Below, piece after piece: positions 1 through 8,843 of a stretch of DNA of 64,000 nt (position 1 is its first letter; every line of letters starts with the position of its first letter). This stretch comes from Darksidea phi (lineage: Eukaryota > Ascomycota > Dothideomycetes > Pleosporales > Lentitheciaceae). The notes beneath the pieces were generated by a model. That model saw nothing but the letters and a program-made list of their open reading frames with translations, was not told the origin of the DNA and ran no database searches. The translations under genes and the position numbers were made by a program. The stretch spans positions 1-64,000 of the forward strand of contig JASJFT010000150.1 of assembly GCA_030770425.1 (NCBI GenBank), given 5' to 3'.

Positions 1-402
1 AATATATTCTGAAGGTGTTCAGAACGTATTCAAGCTCACCTGATATTACTAAAATTTTAGCGTCATAGCGCGCTTAGTCATAGGGGGTCTAACCTCTGCT
101 CAGGTTAAAAGTACCCTCAGACGAGGTACCTGCACACCCTCAGACGAGGTACCTGCACCAAGCAGCGAGAAGCACCAGCGGTCCAACTCCATTTGTGATA
201 AGACTAGCCAAATGCTTCGAAGCCCTAGTCACTGCATACTGCATCTAATGACATGATGCTGCTGGTTCTACCGCTACTATCCAAATGATAAGCCGCGCGT
301 TGACCGGAACCCGGTCGCAGCAGTGGCAGATGGCAGGCAGATAGCAGGGCAGATAGTGCGGCCGAGCGTCAGCCGACCTGCACCTACGGGGGGCATATAT
401 AG
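1..402. other. AT-rich left edge without a gene
   Basis: No convincing coding exon is seen. The stretch holds one short tandem repeat (113-158) and ends at the left boundary of an inverted-repeat element. A 64-codon open frame starting at 323 runs into that element and looks accidental. Confidence 0.6.
113..158. repeat. Two tandem copies of a 23-bp unit
   Basis: The 23-bp unit beginning ACCCTCAGACGAGGTACC occurs twice head to tail (113-135 and 136-158) with no mismatch. The perfect identity suggests a recent duplication. No coding role is apparent. Confidence 0.9.
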
Positions 403-810
403 TCACGCGGGTAAAAAAAAAGCTCGGACACCAAAACCCTCACCAGACCTTCCACCCATACAAAATCCTATACAAATAGGGTTTTTCGTGGGTTTTTCGC
501 ATAATATTAATCAATAGGGCTTGAGGCTGTAAAAATATATTAAGATCTCTATACAAAAACGTTTTCTTAGAGTTATAGAGGGCTTATAATTAGTACCTAG
601 TTATCTTACCTCCTATATTGATATAGTCCTATAGTCTCTAGGATATACTAGTTATACGTTTATTGATAAACTTCTATAAGATGTTACCCTAGCCTTTTAT
701 TATAAGCTCTTAAGTTTCAAACTTATTCTAGTAAGAAAAACTTCTGGTATTGATACGTATTTCAGATGGGTGAGGGTTTTGGTGTCCGAGCTTTTTTTTT
801 ACCCGCGTGA
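403..810. mobile_element. 408-bp MITE-like element with perfect 42-bp terminal inverted repeats
   Basis: Bases 403-444 are the exact reverse complement of 769-810 (42 of 42, including a run of nine A/T). The ends read TCACGCGGGT inward. The trinucleotide TAG flanks both sides (400-402 and 811-813), as expected of a target-site duplication. The interior is strongly AT-rich with no plausible transposase, so this is most likely a non-autonomous DNA transposon. Its right end lies 50 bp upstream of the start codon of the HeLo-domain gene, so it probably sits in that gene's promoter or 5' UTR. Family is not assigned: a 3-bp duplication resembles PIF/Harbinger, but a TA-type element with TAG flanks by chance is also possible. 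Confidence 0.85.
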
Positions 811-859
811 TAGTTCCCCAGTGAGAGTACCAAAGATCAGAAGAAAATCCGCAAGCCAA

Positions 860-1693
860 ATGGCAGAAACAGCAGGGCTTGTGATCGGCGCAGTCAGCCT
901 AACAGCTATCTTCACCACCTGCGTCGACTGCTTCGAATACGTCCAGTTGGGGCGGAACTTTGGAAAGGACTATCAAAGATCGCTCTTGAAGCTGGACATC
1001 GCCAAGCTCCGTCTGTCTCGCTGGGCTGATGCCGCGGACGAGTCACACAATCAGGATCGGGTCCCCGTGGGTACGCCAGCGGAGGCACAGAAGGTGGAGG
1101 AGATCTTAGGGGAGATCGTGGCTTGCTTTACCGATGCCGAGAGGGTCTCGCAGCGGTTCAAGACCAAGAGCAACAATTCCACCGGGTTGCAGGTTTACGA
1201 CGTCGACGCCGACTTGGAATCCAGCCTGCGAACGATGCATGACAAGATGCGCGATCTGGCGCTGAGGCGTCAGCGGCGAAGCACCGTGCGCCAGAAGACG
1301 GCATGGGCTTTATATGAGAAGAAACACTTCGACCGGTTGATCAGCGATGTCGTCCAACTAGTCGACGGCTTGATTCAGCTCTTTCCCGCCACACAACAGC
1401 GTCAAAGCGAGCTTGTTGTTGAAGAAGTCCAGGAAATTGAATCACAATCCGCTCTTACAGAGATCGAAGCTGCTGCCAAAGATATCGATAGCCTGTTAGT
1501 CTCTTCGGTTCAGCAAGCGCTCGCCGCCCAAGGCAGCCACAACTTCACCGGGAATACAGTCACTGGTGAAGCCGAGGCTCAATACGGTAATCAATATGCA
1601 CGGGGAGCACAGCATACCGGAGCTGGACATTCATATAGGGGCAACACGGCCTCGGGAAAAGCGAAAGCGCAATATGGCAACAAGTATTTATAG
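860..1693 (+). CDS. HeLo-domain protein with C-terminal HET-s-type amyloid repeats (prion/cell-death effector)
   Basis: Single exon, 277 aa; HET-s of Podospora is 289 aa. Residues 1 to about 210 look like a HeLo domain, opening with a hydrophobic helix (AETAGLVIGAVSLTAIF) of the kind used by this family to attack membranes. The tail carries two 20-residue repeats, 227-246 and 257-276, sharing the pattern H-x-[FY]-x-GNT-x-x-G-x-A-x-AQYGN-x-Y and joined by a 10-residue linker. This is the two-repeat beta-solenoid amyloid layout of HET-s (HRAM class). The start at 860 is the first in-frame ATG and matches HeLo proteins; the frame is open further upstream but only with GTG. In known systems an NLR with a matching N-terminal motif templates the amyloid and triggers cell death. 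No such NLR is in this window; one could lie left of base 1. Function is inferred from architecture. Confidence 0.85.
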   Translation: MAETAGLVIGAVSLTAIFTTCVDCFEYVQLGRNFGKDYQRSLLKLDIAKLRLSRWADAADESHNQDRVPVGTPAEAQKVEEILGEIVACFTDAERVSQRFKTKSNNSTGLQVYDVDADLESSLRTMHDKMRDLALRRQRRSTVRQKTAWALYEKKHFDRLISDVVQLVDGLIQLFPATQQRQSELVVEEVQEIESQSALTEIEAAAKDIDSLLVSSVQQALAAQGSHNFTGNTVTGEAEAQYGNQYARGAQHTGAGHSYRGNTASGKAKAQYGNKYL

Positions 1694-3636
1694 CCCACGG
1701 AAACGGTGTCGGCATTCTTGACGTTGGGGCTGACTGAAGCTGGATAAGGGCGTCCTTGTACGAATTGCACAATTTAGTGAGGCGACAATTATTCAACATG
1801 TTCGAAGGACAAGGGTACATTTATGATATCACGATCCTGATACATCTTAGCCACTGGGGCCTTCGAAAGCGCTCCTAGGGCTCCCGCTGGCTCAACTTCG
1901 CTTCGCCGCGCAACTTTAATCTTTCGCACAGTTTTGTCTTTGGCAGCACACTTCGCTCGTGCCTCCTCCAGGCCTCGAAGCTCATCACCTTCGCTTTCCC
2001 GAGGACCTTTGATGGCGTTGATCGGCGAACCTTGGCTTCCTTATTTATCTCAGTACCATGCTGGCTCGGTCCATATCGATGATCGTGGTGGTGGTGCTAC
2101 GGGTACGAGAGAACAGCTGGCGGTAACGAACACCACACTTGTGCTGGCTAGGCATAGCATGAAATACAATATACAAAGTAACTTTCGCAACATACTCCAC
2201 GTAAGCTCGCTGAATCGGCCCGCGAAAAGCGCGCATTGGACCCCCCCACGTGGATAAATCTGGACTGTATTATACTACGGCCTGAGTGTCTGTAAAGCCC
2301 CAAAGCATTATCTTAGAGTATAGAGCTAACATTTAAGACCCCCGAACTCCAGCATCTATAGGTGCCCGTATTGTTATGGGACTGTAAAGCAGATACAGTT
2401 AAGATGCATTAAACAGAACGAGCAATAGCATAAGTAAGAGCAGCGCTGTAATTTTTTTAGTCACATACTACTAGCTGAAGGAGGACCCTCGAAAGACGAG
2501 GATTATAGTATATACGGCTTGACATAACGTGGGAACGACGGATGCGATGTTTCTACAACAGATCTTTTGTGGCACGGAGTGCTTTGCGTAACGTAGGGGG
2601 GGACGTTACTTCTCCAATCGGGCAAATCATTCATATCCTGACTGCTCCAAGGCTGCTGCCCTATTAGACTCATGAATTCGCCAGCATATCCAACCGGTGG
2701 TGGCGTCGCCCTATGCTCTGGTGTTCTGCTTTTGCACTACGGCGTCGCCGCATGAAAATAACGACTGCAACGGAGACGGCGCTGAGGGATGCTATGCCGC
2801 TTAGGGTTCCGCTAAAGGCATCCACGGACCATGACGCTCTCGAGCCTCACACGGCACACCAAAACCACTACTCTCTCACTGCAAAAGCAGTTGGCGCGAT
2901 CGCTCTGCCCTCCACACGCCGGCCGTTCAGCCGCGGCTCTCACATCTTTCCAACCACAGTGCTCCTCTCCTCACCAGGCTTCGCCTACCTCGCCTAAATT
3001 ACTCTCTCGCCTAGCCATCATACGCTTTTAGTCCTGTTACAGCATGCTGCCACGGGACAGGGAGGGCTGTATGTTGCTACAGCTGCATTGACATTTGACA
3101 TTTCGCCATGGACACATCACAGGCCATGCTTCCAACGAATTTCGAGCTTATTGTGAAGAATGAAGAGAAAGGTGGGACATGGAGTATGACGTCTGCAGAG
3201 TATCGTGCGGCGAAAAATTCACAACTACGGACGGTGGAGGAGTCGACTGATTGCGAAGACAATATTAGCCAATGGACCGGACTGCAAGGAAGGAGGCTCA
3301 AGGATGACACTAAGAAGGAGGACGAGGAAGCTAGGTGGCTGCTGGGTACGCTCGGGAAGATGAATGGTGTAAGGGCAGTTTAATGGGTGTTGGTGGAGGA
3401 GTCGGGCTGATGGGCGCTCTGGTGGAGGGATGATAGGATTAGGGAACTCCTGCTATTCATTCAATCTAGGAGTAGTTATCAAGAAACCAACTGTTTCTAT
3501 AGTAAAAGGTCTGGATCATGCATGCGTCTATCGTACCTCGGTAATCATCAAAGTGTTTGCTTGCCGTATCAACCCAGCTGTTCTCCCATATACAATCATC
3601 CAGAGCCCGTGTAACCAAAATCCAGATCTCAACTTC
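1694..3636. other. 1.9-kb intergenic stretch
   Basis: No conserved protein is recognisable on either strand. Short open frames exist, but none has family resemblance or splice support. The only candidate worth listing separately is the small frame at 3108-3383. Confidence 0.5.
3108..3383 (+). CDS. Possible small protein, unknown
   Basis: A 91-codon ATG-initiated frame encodes a charged, mostly hydrophilic polypeptide rich in Glu, Lys and Asp, with no signal peptide, membrane segment or known motif. Its composition is more protein-like than the neighbouring chance frames, which is the only reason to list it. It could equally be a gene remnant or spurious. Confidence 0.2.
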   Translation: MDTSQAMLPTNFELIVKNEEKGGTWSMTSAEYRAAKNSQLRTVEESTDCEDNISQWTGLQGRRLKDDTKKEDEEARWLLGTLGKMNGVRAV

Positions 3637-4703
3637 TTATACAAAGTTTGCATCTGTCTCCGCCGCCATCACTTTCTCTTTCTCACGCTGTGCCACAATT
3701 TCAGGCCCGTCCACGGCACCGACTTGCCTCCTACTCTCCACAAGCGCTCTGATAAGCGCTATGGCTACGTTCCTCCCTTTGCTCAACTTCTCATCGTTAT
3801 CGCTCAAGTCCGGGACATGCATAAAAGCGACTGGTCTTTCATCGTTTTTTATGGAGAAGTAGTGTGCGAGTGAGTTGTAGTAGATGAAGCCGCACATGAA
3901 ATTCCCGGCATCTGGACTCAGACGTACATCCTCAGTACCGATACTCTGCATTGGAGCGTCTGCGGGAAGATGAACGCCGGCGCGGGTGTGGCCAAGGTAA
4001 GACCTCCATCTCGTTACCACGTCCGAAGCATCAAAGCTCGTATGAAGCACGTAAGGATACAGGTCGGGTGGAAACTTCTCGTCGCCAATGTCATCCGGGA
4101 ACTTCTCACCGTCTACATCAGGAATAGCGCCGTAGCCTCGTCCATGGGCACCCCTTTCAAGCGTATAATAGGGGCGACTGGCGGCTAAGCCTATATGGAG
4201 GATGATGTCGGGTTTGGGATTCATGGGATTAGCGGGTGGAAGGAGGTTTGGGATGAGTTTGACCACGTGGTTGTAGGCCACGCGTACTGGTTCGTGGTGG
4301 ACATGAATATGGATTGGCGTTGGGTGATCATCTGTGGCGGGAAGGAGGGCGGGGAGAGTGGAGGCGATCTCCCATGACGAATTTCGAGGGTATTTGGCGA
4401 GGAACGGCTGAGCATTGTCAGCTTCAGTACGATTCCTTGAGACAAAGTCGTCCGAGCTATAAGAACGAGGGAGGGGCGGAACGCGCACGTGCTCGGTGCA
4501 TTCACTGTTCAACGGCGCCCCAACAAGCCTTCTCCTAGCGCTGACCATGCCAGTCCCTATCCTCAAGAAGACGCGCGAGATGGGTTTAGAATAGAATAGG
4601 AAAGGAATCATACTCCAAAACCAGTGACTAGCACCGTTACGGGGTCCTCACGGTTCTCCGACGGAGGTTGCCGCGCCGTAGTCGCCCAAGCAGCTCGAGG
4701 CAT
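3637..4703 (-). CDS. Pyroglutamyl peptidase I (C15 family)
   Basis: Two exons: 4703-4614 and 4407-3637, with a 206-bp intron (4613-4408; donor GTATGA, branch GCTGAC, acceptor CAG). Product 286 aa. It removes N-terminal pyroglutamate from peptides, normally in the cytosol. The splice rebuilds the family signature VTGFGPF across the junction, which fixes the intron and the ATG at 4703. The thiol triad is visible: Glu114 in TLERGAHGRGY, Cys202 in NFMCGFIYYNSL and His227 in FMHVP. The protein is somewhat longer than bacterial Pcp (about 215 aa) because of loops near residues 120-190. It is transcribed divergently from the flavin monooxygenase. Family is clear; the intron is unusually long for this window. 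Confidence 0.88.
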
Positions 4704-5496
4704 CGAACTCCAGCTCTCAGCATGGATATCCTATACACCCATCAGGCACAATTCCAAAGTTGCAGACACGGATGGTGAGGCTGCTTTGCGTCATGACGTC
4801 GGAACATCGAACGCATGCGCGGCTTGCAGAATCGGCCGCCACGAACGGCCACTCACCACCAACGGAAGACTTACCTACCTGCAGAAACGTGAATAGACAC
4901 CAAGATCCAACTGTCTGTTTACCAAGGGGTTACACGGAAGACTGAGGATTTGCTTAACGAGAGTGGTGGTTCGGGTCAAACTCGGTATACCTATTTAGTA
5001 CTAATTCTTCCCAAAGCCGAATAATAGCAGGCGGCCAAGTGCATGATCCGAGGTTGCTGGTTTCAACATGTAACGCGCGACCCCGCATCGCGTGCAGCAG
5101 AGTAAATGCCGATGGTCGCGTTGGGGAGTTGTTCACGCGCAGGTCAATAAGCCTATTAGGTATAGGCCGACGCCACTAACTCGGCGAAGTGGGTACCGGC
5201 GCACCCCAGTGTCGTGGGGGTATTATAACAGTACGTTAGGTGCGCATTGAGCGGAATCCATCATCGCGTCATCTCATGTTAGATCGAAAAAGCTTTGTAT
5301 AGAACTCTTTGGTGTTTATTAAGGGTACTGCAAACTATAAGACGCGTATGCCCCCCCGCCCGCAGAGACGATAGTGAAGCATTGCATCTCAAAGACATCA
5401 TATGAACTCTTCTTCACAATCGGCTAGCAGAGCTTCACACAGCTAGATCCCCACCTCCTGCATCACTCCTTCTCAACGACTATCCTTCCGCCCATC
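4704..5496. promoter_or_regulatory. Divergent intergenic region (pyroglutamyl peptidase / monooxygenase)
   Basis: 793 bp between two divergent start codons. The segment just before 5497 is pyrimidine-rich, as is common in fungal leaders. No gene or specific operator was recognised. Confidence 0.4.
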
Positions 5497-6861
5497 ATGG
5501 CATCCTCAACCCCCCCAAAGCCCTTCAACGTCGCCATAATAGGTGGCGGCATATCAGGCCTCACCCTCGCAATTGCCCTTCTTCAACACAACATACCCCT
5601 CACAATCTACGAATCCGCCTCAACCTTTGGCGAAATAGGCGCCGGCGTAGCATTTGGCCCCAACGCCACTCTCGCCATGAAGCTCATATCTTCCAAGATT
5701 CATGACGCCTTCGAGAAATGCAAAACGGCAAACCAGTGGCCTAGTAAGGCGGGTACGTGGTTCACAGCGAGGGTGGGTGATGCGCGAAAAGCGGATAAGG
5801 ACGGATACGTGACCGAGGGCAAGAAGGTAGGCGACGCGCTGTACGACGTGCACTTTGGGAGTGATAGGGGGAGAGGCGGAGTGTATAGGGCGCATTTCTT
5901 GGATGAGCTAGTTAAAGAGATACCCGAGGGTGTGGCGCAGTTTGGGAAGAGGCTTGTCGATGTGAGTCTAGTGGGAGACGGCTCGGGGCAGGTAGAGTGC
6001 CATTTTGCAGATGGGACGAAAGCACGGCATGATGCGGTTATTGGGTGTGACGGTATCAAGTCCGCAACGAGAGAGTGGCTGCTGGGAAAAGACGATCCAG
6101 CTGCCAAGGCTGTGTTCTCGGGCAAGTATGCGTATAGAGGGTTGATACCCATGGACGACGCAGTTAGTCTGCTCGGAGATGAAGTCGCACGGAACTCCCA
6201 GATGTTCTTTGGCTACCACGGCCACCTCCTTACCTTCCCGATCGAAAAGGGCAAAACGATGAACGGTAAGCCTCCTCGTCCCTCTACCCCTTCTTCCCAA
6301 CCGACACTTACACCCGCAGTCGTCGCCTTCAACTCCTGTTCCGAATGGAAGAATGACCACTGGGTCGTCACGACCTCCAAAGAAGAGATGAACGCTGACT
6401 ACGCAGCGTGGGGTCCACACGTCCAAAAAATAGTCCGCGCCATGCAGAAACCTGACATCTGGGCGCTCTTCTACCACCTCCCCTGCTCGACATACTACAG
6501 GGGACGCGTATGCCTTCTCGGTGACGCGGCGCACGCTACTACGCCCCATCAGGGTGCGGGCGCGGGTATGTGTATTGAGGACGCGCTGATTCTGTCTGTG
6601 CTGTTAAAGGAGGCAGATGGGTTAGAGGATGTGGAGAAGGCGTTCAAGGCTTACGATGAGGTGAGAAGGCCAAGAAGTCAGAAGAATGTCGCGACAAGCA
6701 AGGAGGCAGGGACGCTCTATGATTTTGAGTTGGAGGGTGACGACCTCGACCGTATCAAGTCAAACTTCCAAGAAAGAATGAAGTGGATATGGGATATTGA
6801 TTTGGAGGAGGAGGTTGAAAGGGCGAAGAAGGTATATCATGGCGGGGACGCGAAGGTGTAA
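5497..6861 (+). CDS. FAD-dependent monooxygenase, salicylate hydroxylase-like (group A)
   Basis: Two exons, 5497-6265 and 6320-6861. The 54-bp intron (GTAAGC...CCGCAG) is a multiple of three without a stop, so an unspliced reading adds 18 spurious residues. Product 436 aa. The Rossmann FAD motif IIGGGISG lies at residues 14-21, the mid-protein DG motif is GCDGIKSATR, and the second FAD motif LLGDAAHATTPHQGAG is near residue 325. These are the three hallmarks of PHBH/salicylate-hydroxylase-type NAD(P)H monooxygenases, which hydroxylate aromatic acids. The fingerprint does not reveal the substrate. Its 3' end faces the prolyl aminopeptidase gene, 61 bp away. Confidence 0.88.
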   Translation: MASSTPPKPFNVAIIGGGISGLTLAIALLQHNIPLTIYESASTFGEIGAGVAFGPNATLAMKLISSKIHDAFEKCKTANQWPSKAGTWFTARVGDARKADKDGYVTEGKKVGDALYDVHFGSDRGRGGVYRAHFLDELVKEIPEGVAQFGKRLVDVSLVGDGSGQVECHFADGTKARHDAVIGCDGIKSATREWLLGKDDPAAKAVFSGKYAYRGLIPMDDAVSLLGDEVARNSQMFFGYHGHLLTFPIEKGKTMNGKPPRPSTPSSQPTLTPAVVAFNSCSEWKNDHWVVTTSKEEMNADYAAWGPHVQKIVRAMQKPDIWALFYHLPCSTYYRGRVCLLGDAAHATTPHQGAGAGMCIEDALILSVLLKEADGLEDVEKAFKAYDEVRRPRSQKNVATSKEAGTLYDFELEGDDLDRIKSNFQERMKWIWDIDLEEEVERAKKVYHGGDAKV

Positions 6862-6922
6862 ATTTTATTACATCAACATCATATGGTGTTTTGTTCAATG
6901 TATAGTCCTGCAGGCTGAGCCC

Positions 6923-8472
6923 TCAGTCAATAACATCATCCCTCATTGCAAACACCTCCTTCAACACCTCATCAGTCTTCGCTCGGATAGCGTTATGATA
7001 CATCGCATTGGTAACAAAAGTCTTGCATCCCTTGATCTTTCCCGCCGTCTCCATACTTAGGTCGTAATCGACGTACATATCGTCCACATACACCGCTGCA
7101 TAGACCGGTACCTCGTTCTTACTCAACTGCTCCTCGTCATACAACATCGGCCAATCGCTTTCCTGTGCAAGTGCTTCGCCGACAGCCTTCAAGGTTTTGA
7201 GCTCGGGGTACACGTCGAACATGAAAGGATATATCATCTCGCCCGTAAAATAAACCGGCTTTCCCTGACCTTCACCTATAACAGTGCGGTTAGATTCGGA
7301 AGAATCAAAGTCAGAATGCTTGTGCAGATCGAAGTCCGGATGAGAAGCGAGCAGTCGCTCGGCGGACCAGTTCGAGGCCACTCCTTGGCAGTAACAGGGT
7401 TCGTGGAGAAGGGCGTAGATGACATTCGTGTCCCAAGATTGGTTTGCTTCGATAGCGAGGACGGTTGGGCGGGTTAAGTGGCCAAAGAGAGATAGATCGT
7501 TGTCGGCGCGGAGGACGAGGGCATGGACGGTATCAAATCCGCCTAGGCAACTTCAGTCAGCCAATGTTTGAAGAATTGTGTTGATAAAATGAGTTGAGCT
7601 TCAACTTACCGTGCCCCCCAAACGAAATTCCCAACTGCAGAAAGCGTCTCGCGCTTAAAACCCCTTGTCCTCCCTGCACCCTAACCGAAGCCCGTTCTAG
7701 GAATTTTACAATGCGTTTCACTCTCTCGACATCCTCCGGATACTTGGCGTAGTACTCCTCATTCCTCTTCTTCACCCTGACATACAGCCGCTCATAGACC
7801 TCGTCCGGCCCCCTCCTCAACGGCGGTAGTCCTCCAAATAAAAATGCCTCCTGCACGCCCTGTGGAAAGAAACTGAGATAAGTGATACAGCAGAAACCAC
7901 CGAAGCTCTGACCCATGATACTCCATTTCTTCTTTTCCTCGGGATAGTCGGCTGTTAAAGCTTTGCGGATAGCTTCGCAGTCTTTAATGATGTTGTCTGC
8001 ACGGAAAGACTTCATGTACTCAGCCTGCACCTTCTCGTCACCACGTAACTGCAGGCTAGATTGCGAGATGGCTGTTGAGAGGCCGGTGCCCCGTTGGTCA
8101 AGAGCTAACACTTGGTAGCCTTTGTCGAGGATGACGTTTGTCCATGTGCTGTGCTGTGGGCTCGCGCATTCGAAGCCGGGGCCGCCTTGCAAGTAGACAA
8201 GCCATGGCAGTTGACTCTTCTTAGGGTCCTCAGGTGTCGATGGCGAGTAGTCTGCGGGCTTTTCTGCCTTGCGTGCGGAGCGGGCGAAGAGTTGGATTGT
8301 ACCTAAGGACGGGTTGGTGTAATCACGGGGGACTTGGAAGAAGTGTTCTGTTATGCGGAGCTTTCCTGATGCGAAAGTTAGCCGAAGTGTATCCGTGCGT
8401 ATATGTGAAATGTAGCAATGTACCAGGGACGAGGTGACTCCTCTGTTCGAGAATTTTGGCGGCTTGTATCAT
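6923..8472 (-). CDS. Proline iminopeptidase / prolyl aminopeptidase (S33 alpha/beta hydrolase)
   Basis: Three exons: 8472-8424, 8365-7610 and 7542-6923; introns of 58 and 67 bp with clean GT/AG ends. Product 474 aa. It releases N-terminal proline (or similar residues) from peptides. Visible are the oxyanion-hole motif QGGPGFEC, the DQRGTGLS segment, the nucleophile elbow GQSFGGF (Ser) and a C-terminal His in MYHNAIR. Splicing joins LVPG to KLRITEHFFQVP, a conserved N-terminal block of fungal members. The ATG at 8472 gives the conventional start; an in-frame ATG at 8526 would add 18 residues. The family is secure, the exact substrate range is not. Confidence 0.88.
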
Positions 8473-8843
8473 CTTTGCGGTTGTTGTTTGGGGGACGGAG
8501 AGGTGGGGCCGTGAATGATGTTGCAAAAGTAGAATAGCGCCGTTCCGAATCAGGAAGCCTGCTCCGGAGCATTTGAGTGTGGTTTTGTGTCACGCGCAGC
8601 ATCAAATGCACAATTGCACGGCCACCACTACACCCGACTTGATGTCTGTTGTAGAAAACAAAAATATACGACAGTGTAGGTTAGCTAATCTGCACATTCG
8701 AAACTGTAAGGGGAGAGTGCATCTCGCGAGTTGTGTGTCGTCCAAAAGCCAGATTGAAATTTTCCGATTTTCTGCGGCGAGTCTGCAGCAACCCGCGTCT
8801 ACCTGGACCAGGGCAGTCGGTCACTCAACAGTGCACCTTCATC
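8473..8843. promoter_or_regulatory. Divergent promoter (prolyl aminopeptidase / Kelch protein)
   Basis: 371 bp between two divergent starts. The frame of the Kelch gene is open upstream to an ATG at 8733, but the family start is at 8844. No defined regulatory motif was recognised. Confidence 0.4.

Noticed and set aside
5968..6549. 193-codon minus-strand frame
   Set aside because: Antisense to the FAD motifs of the monooxygenase; no independent support.
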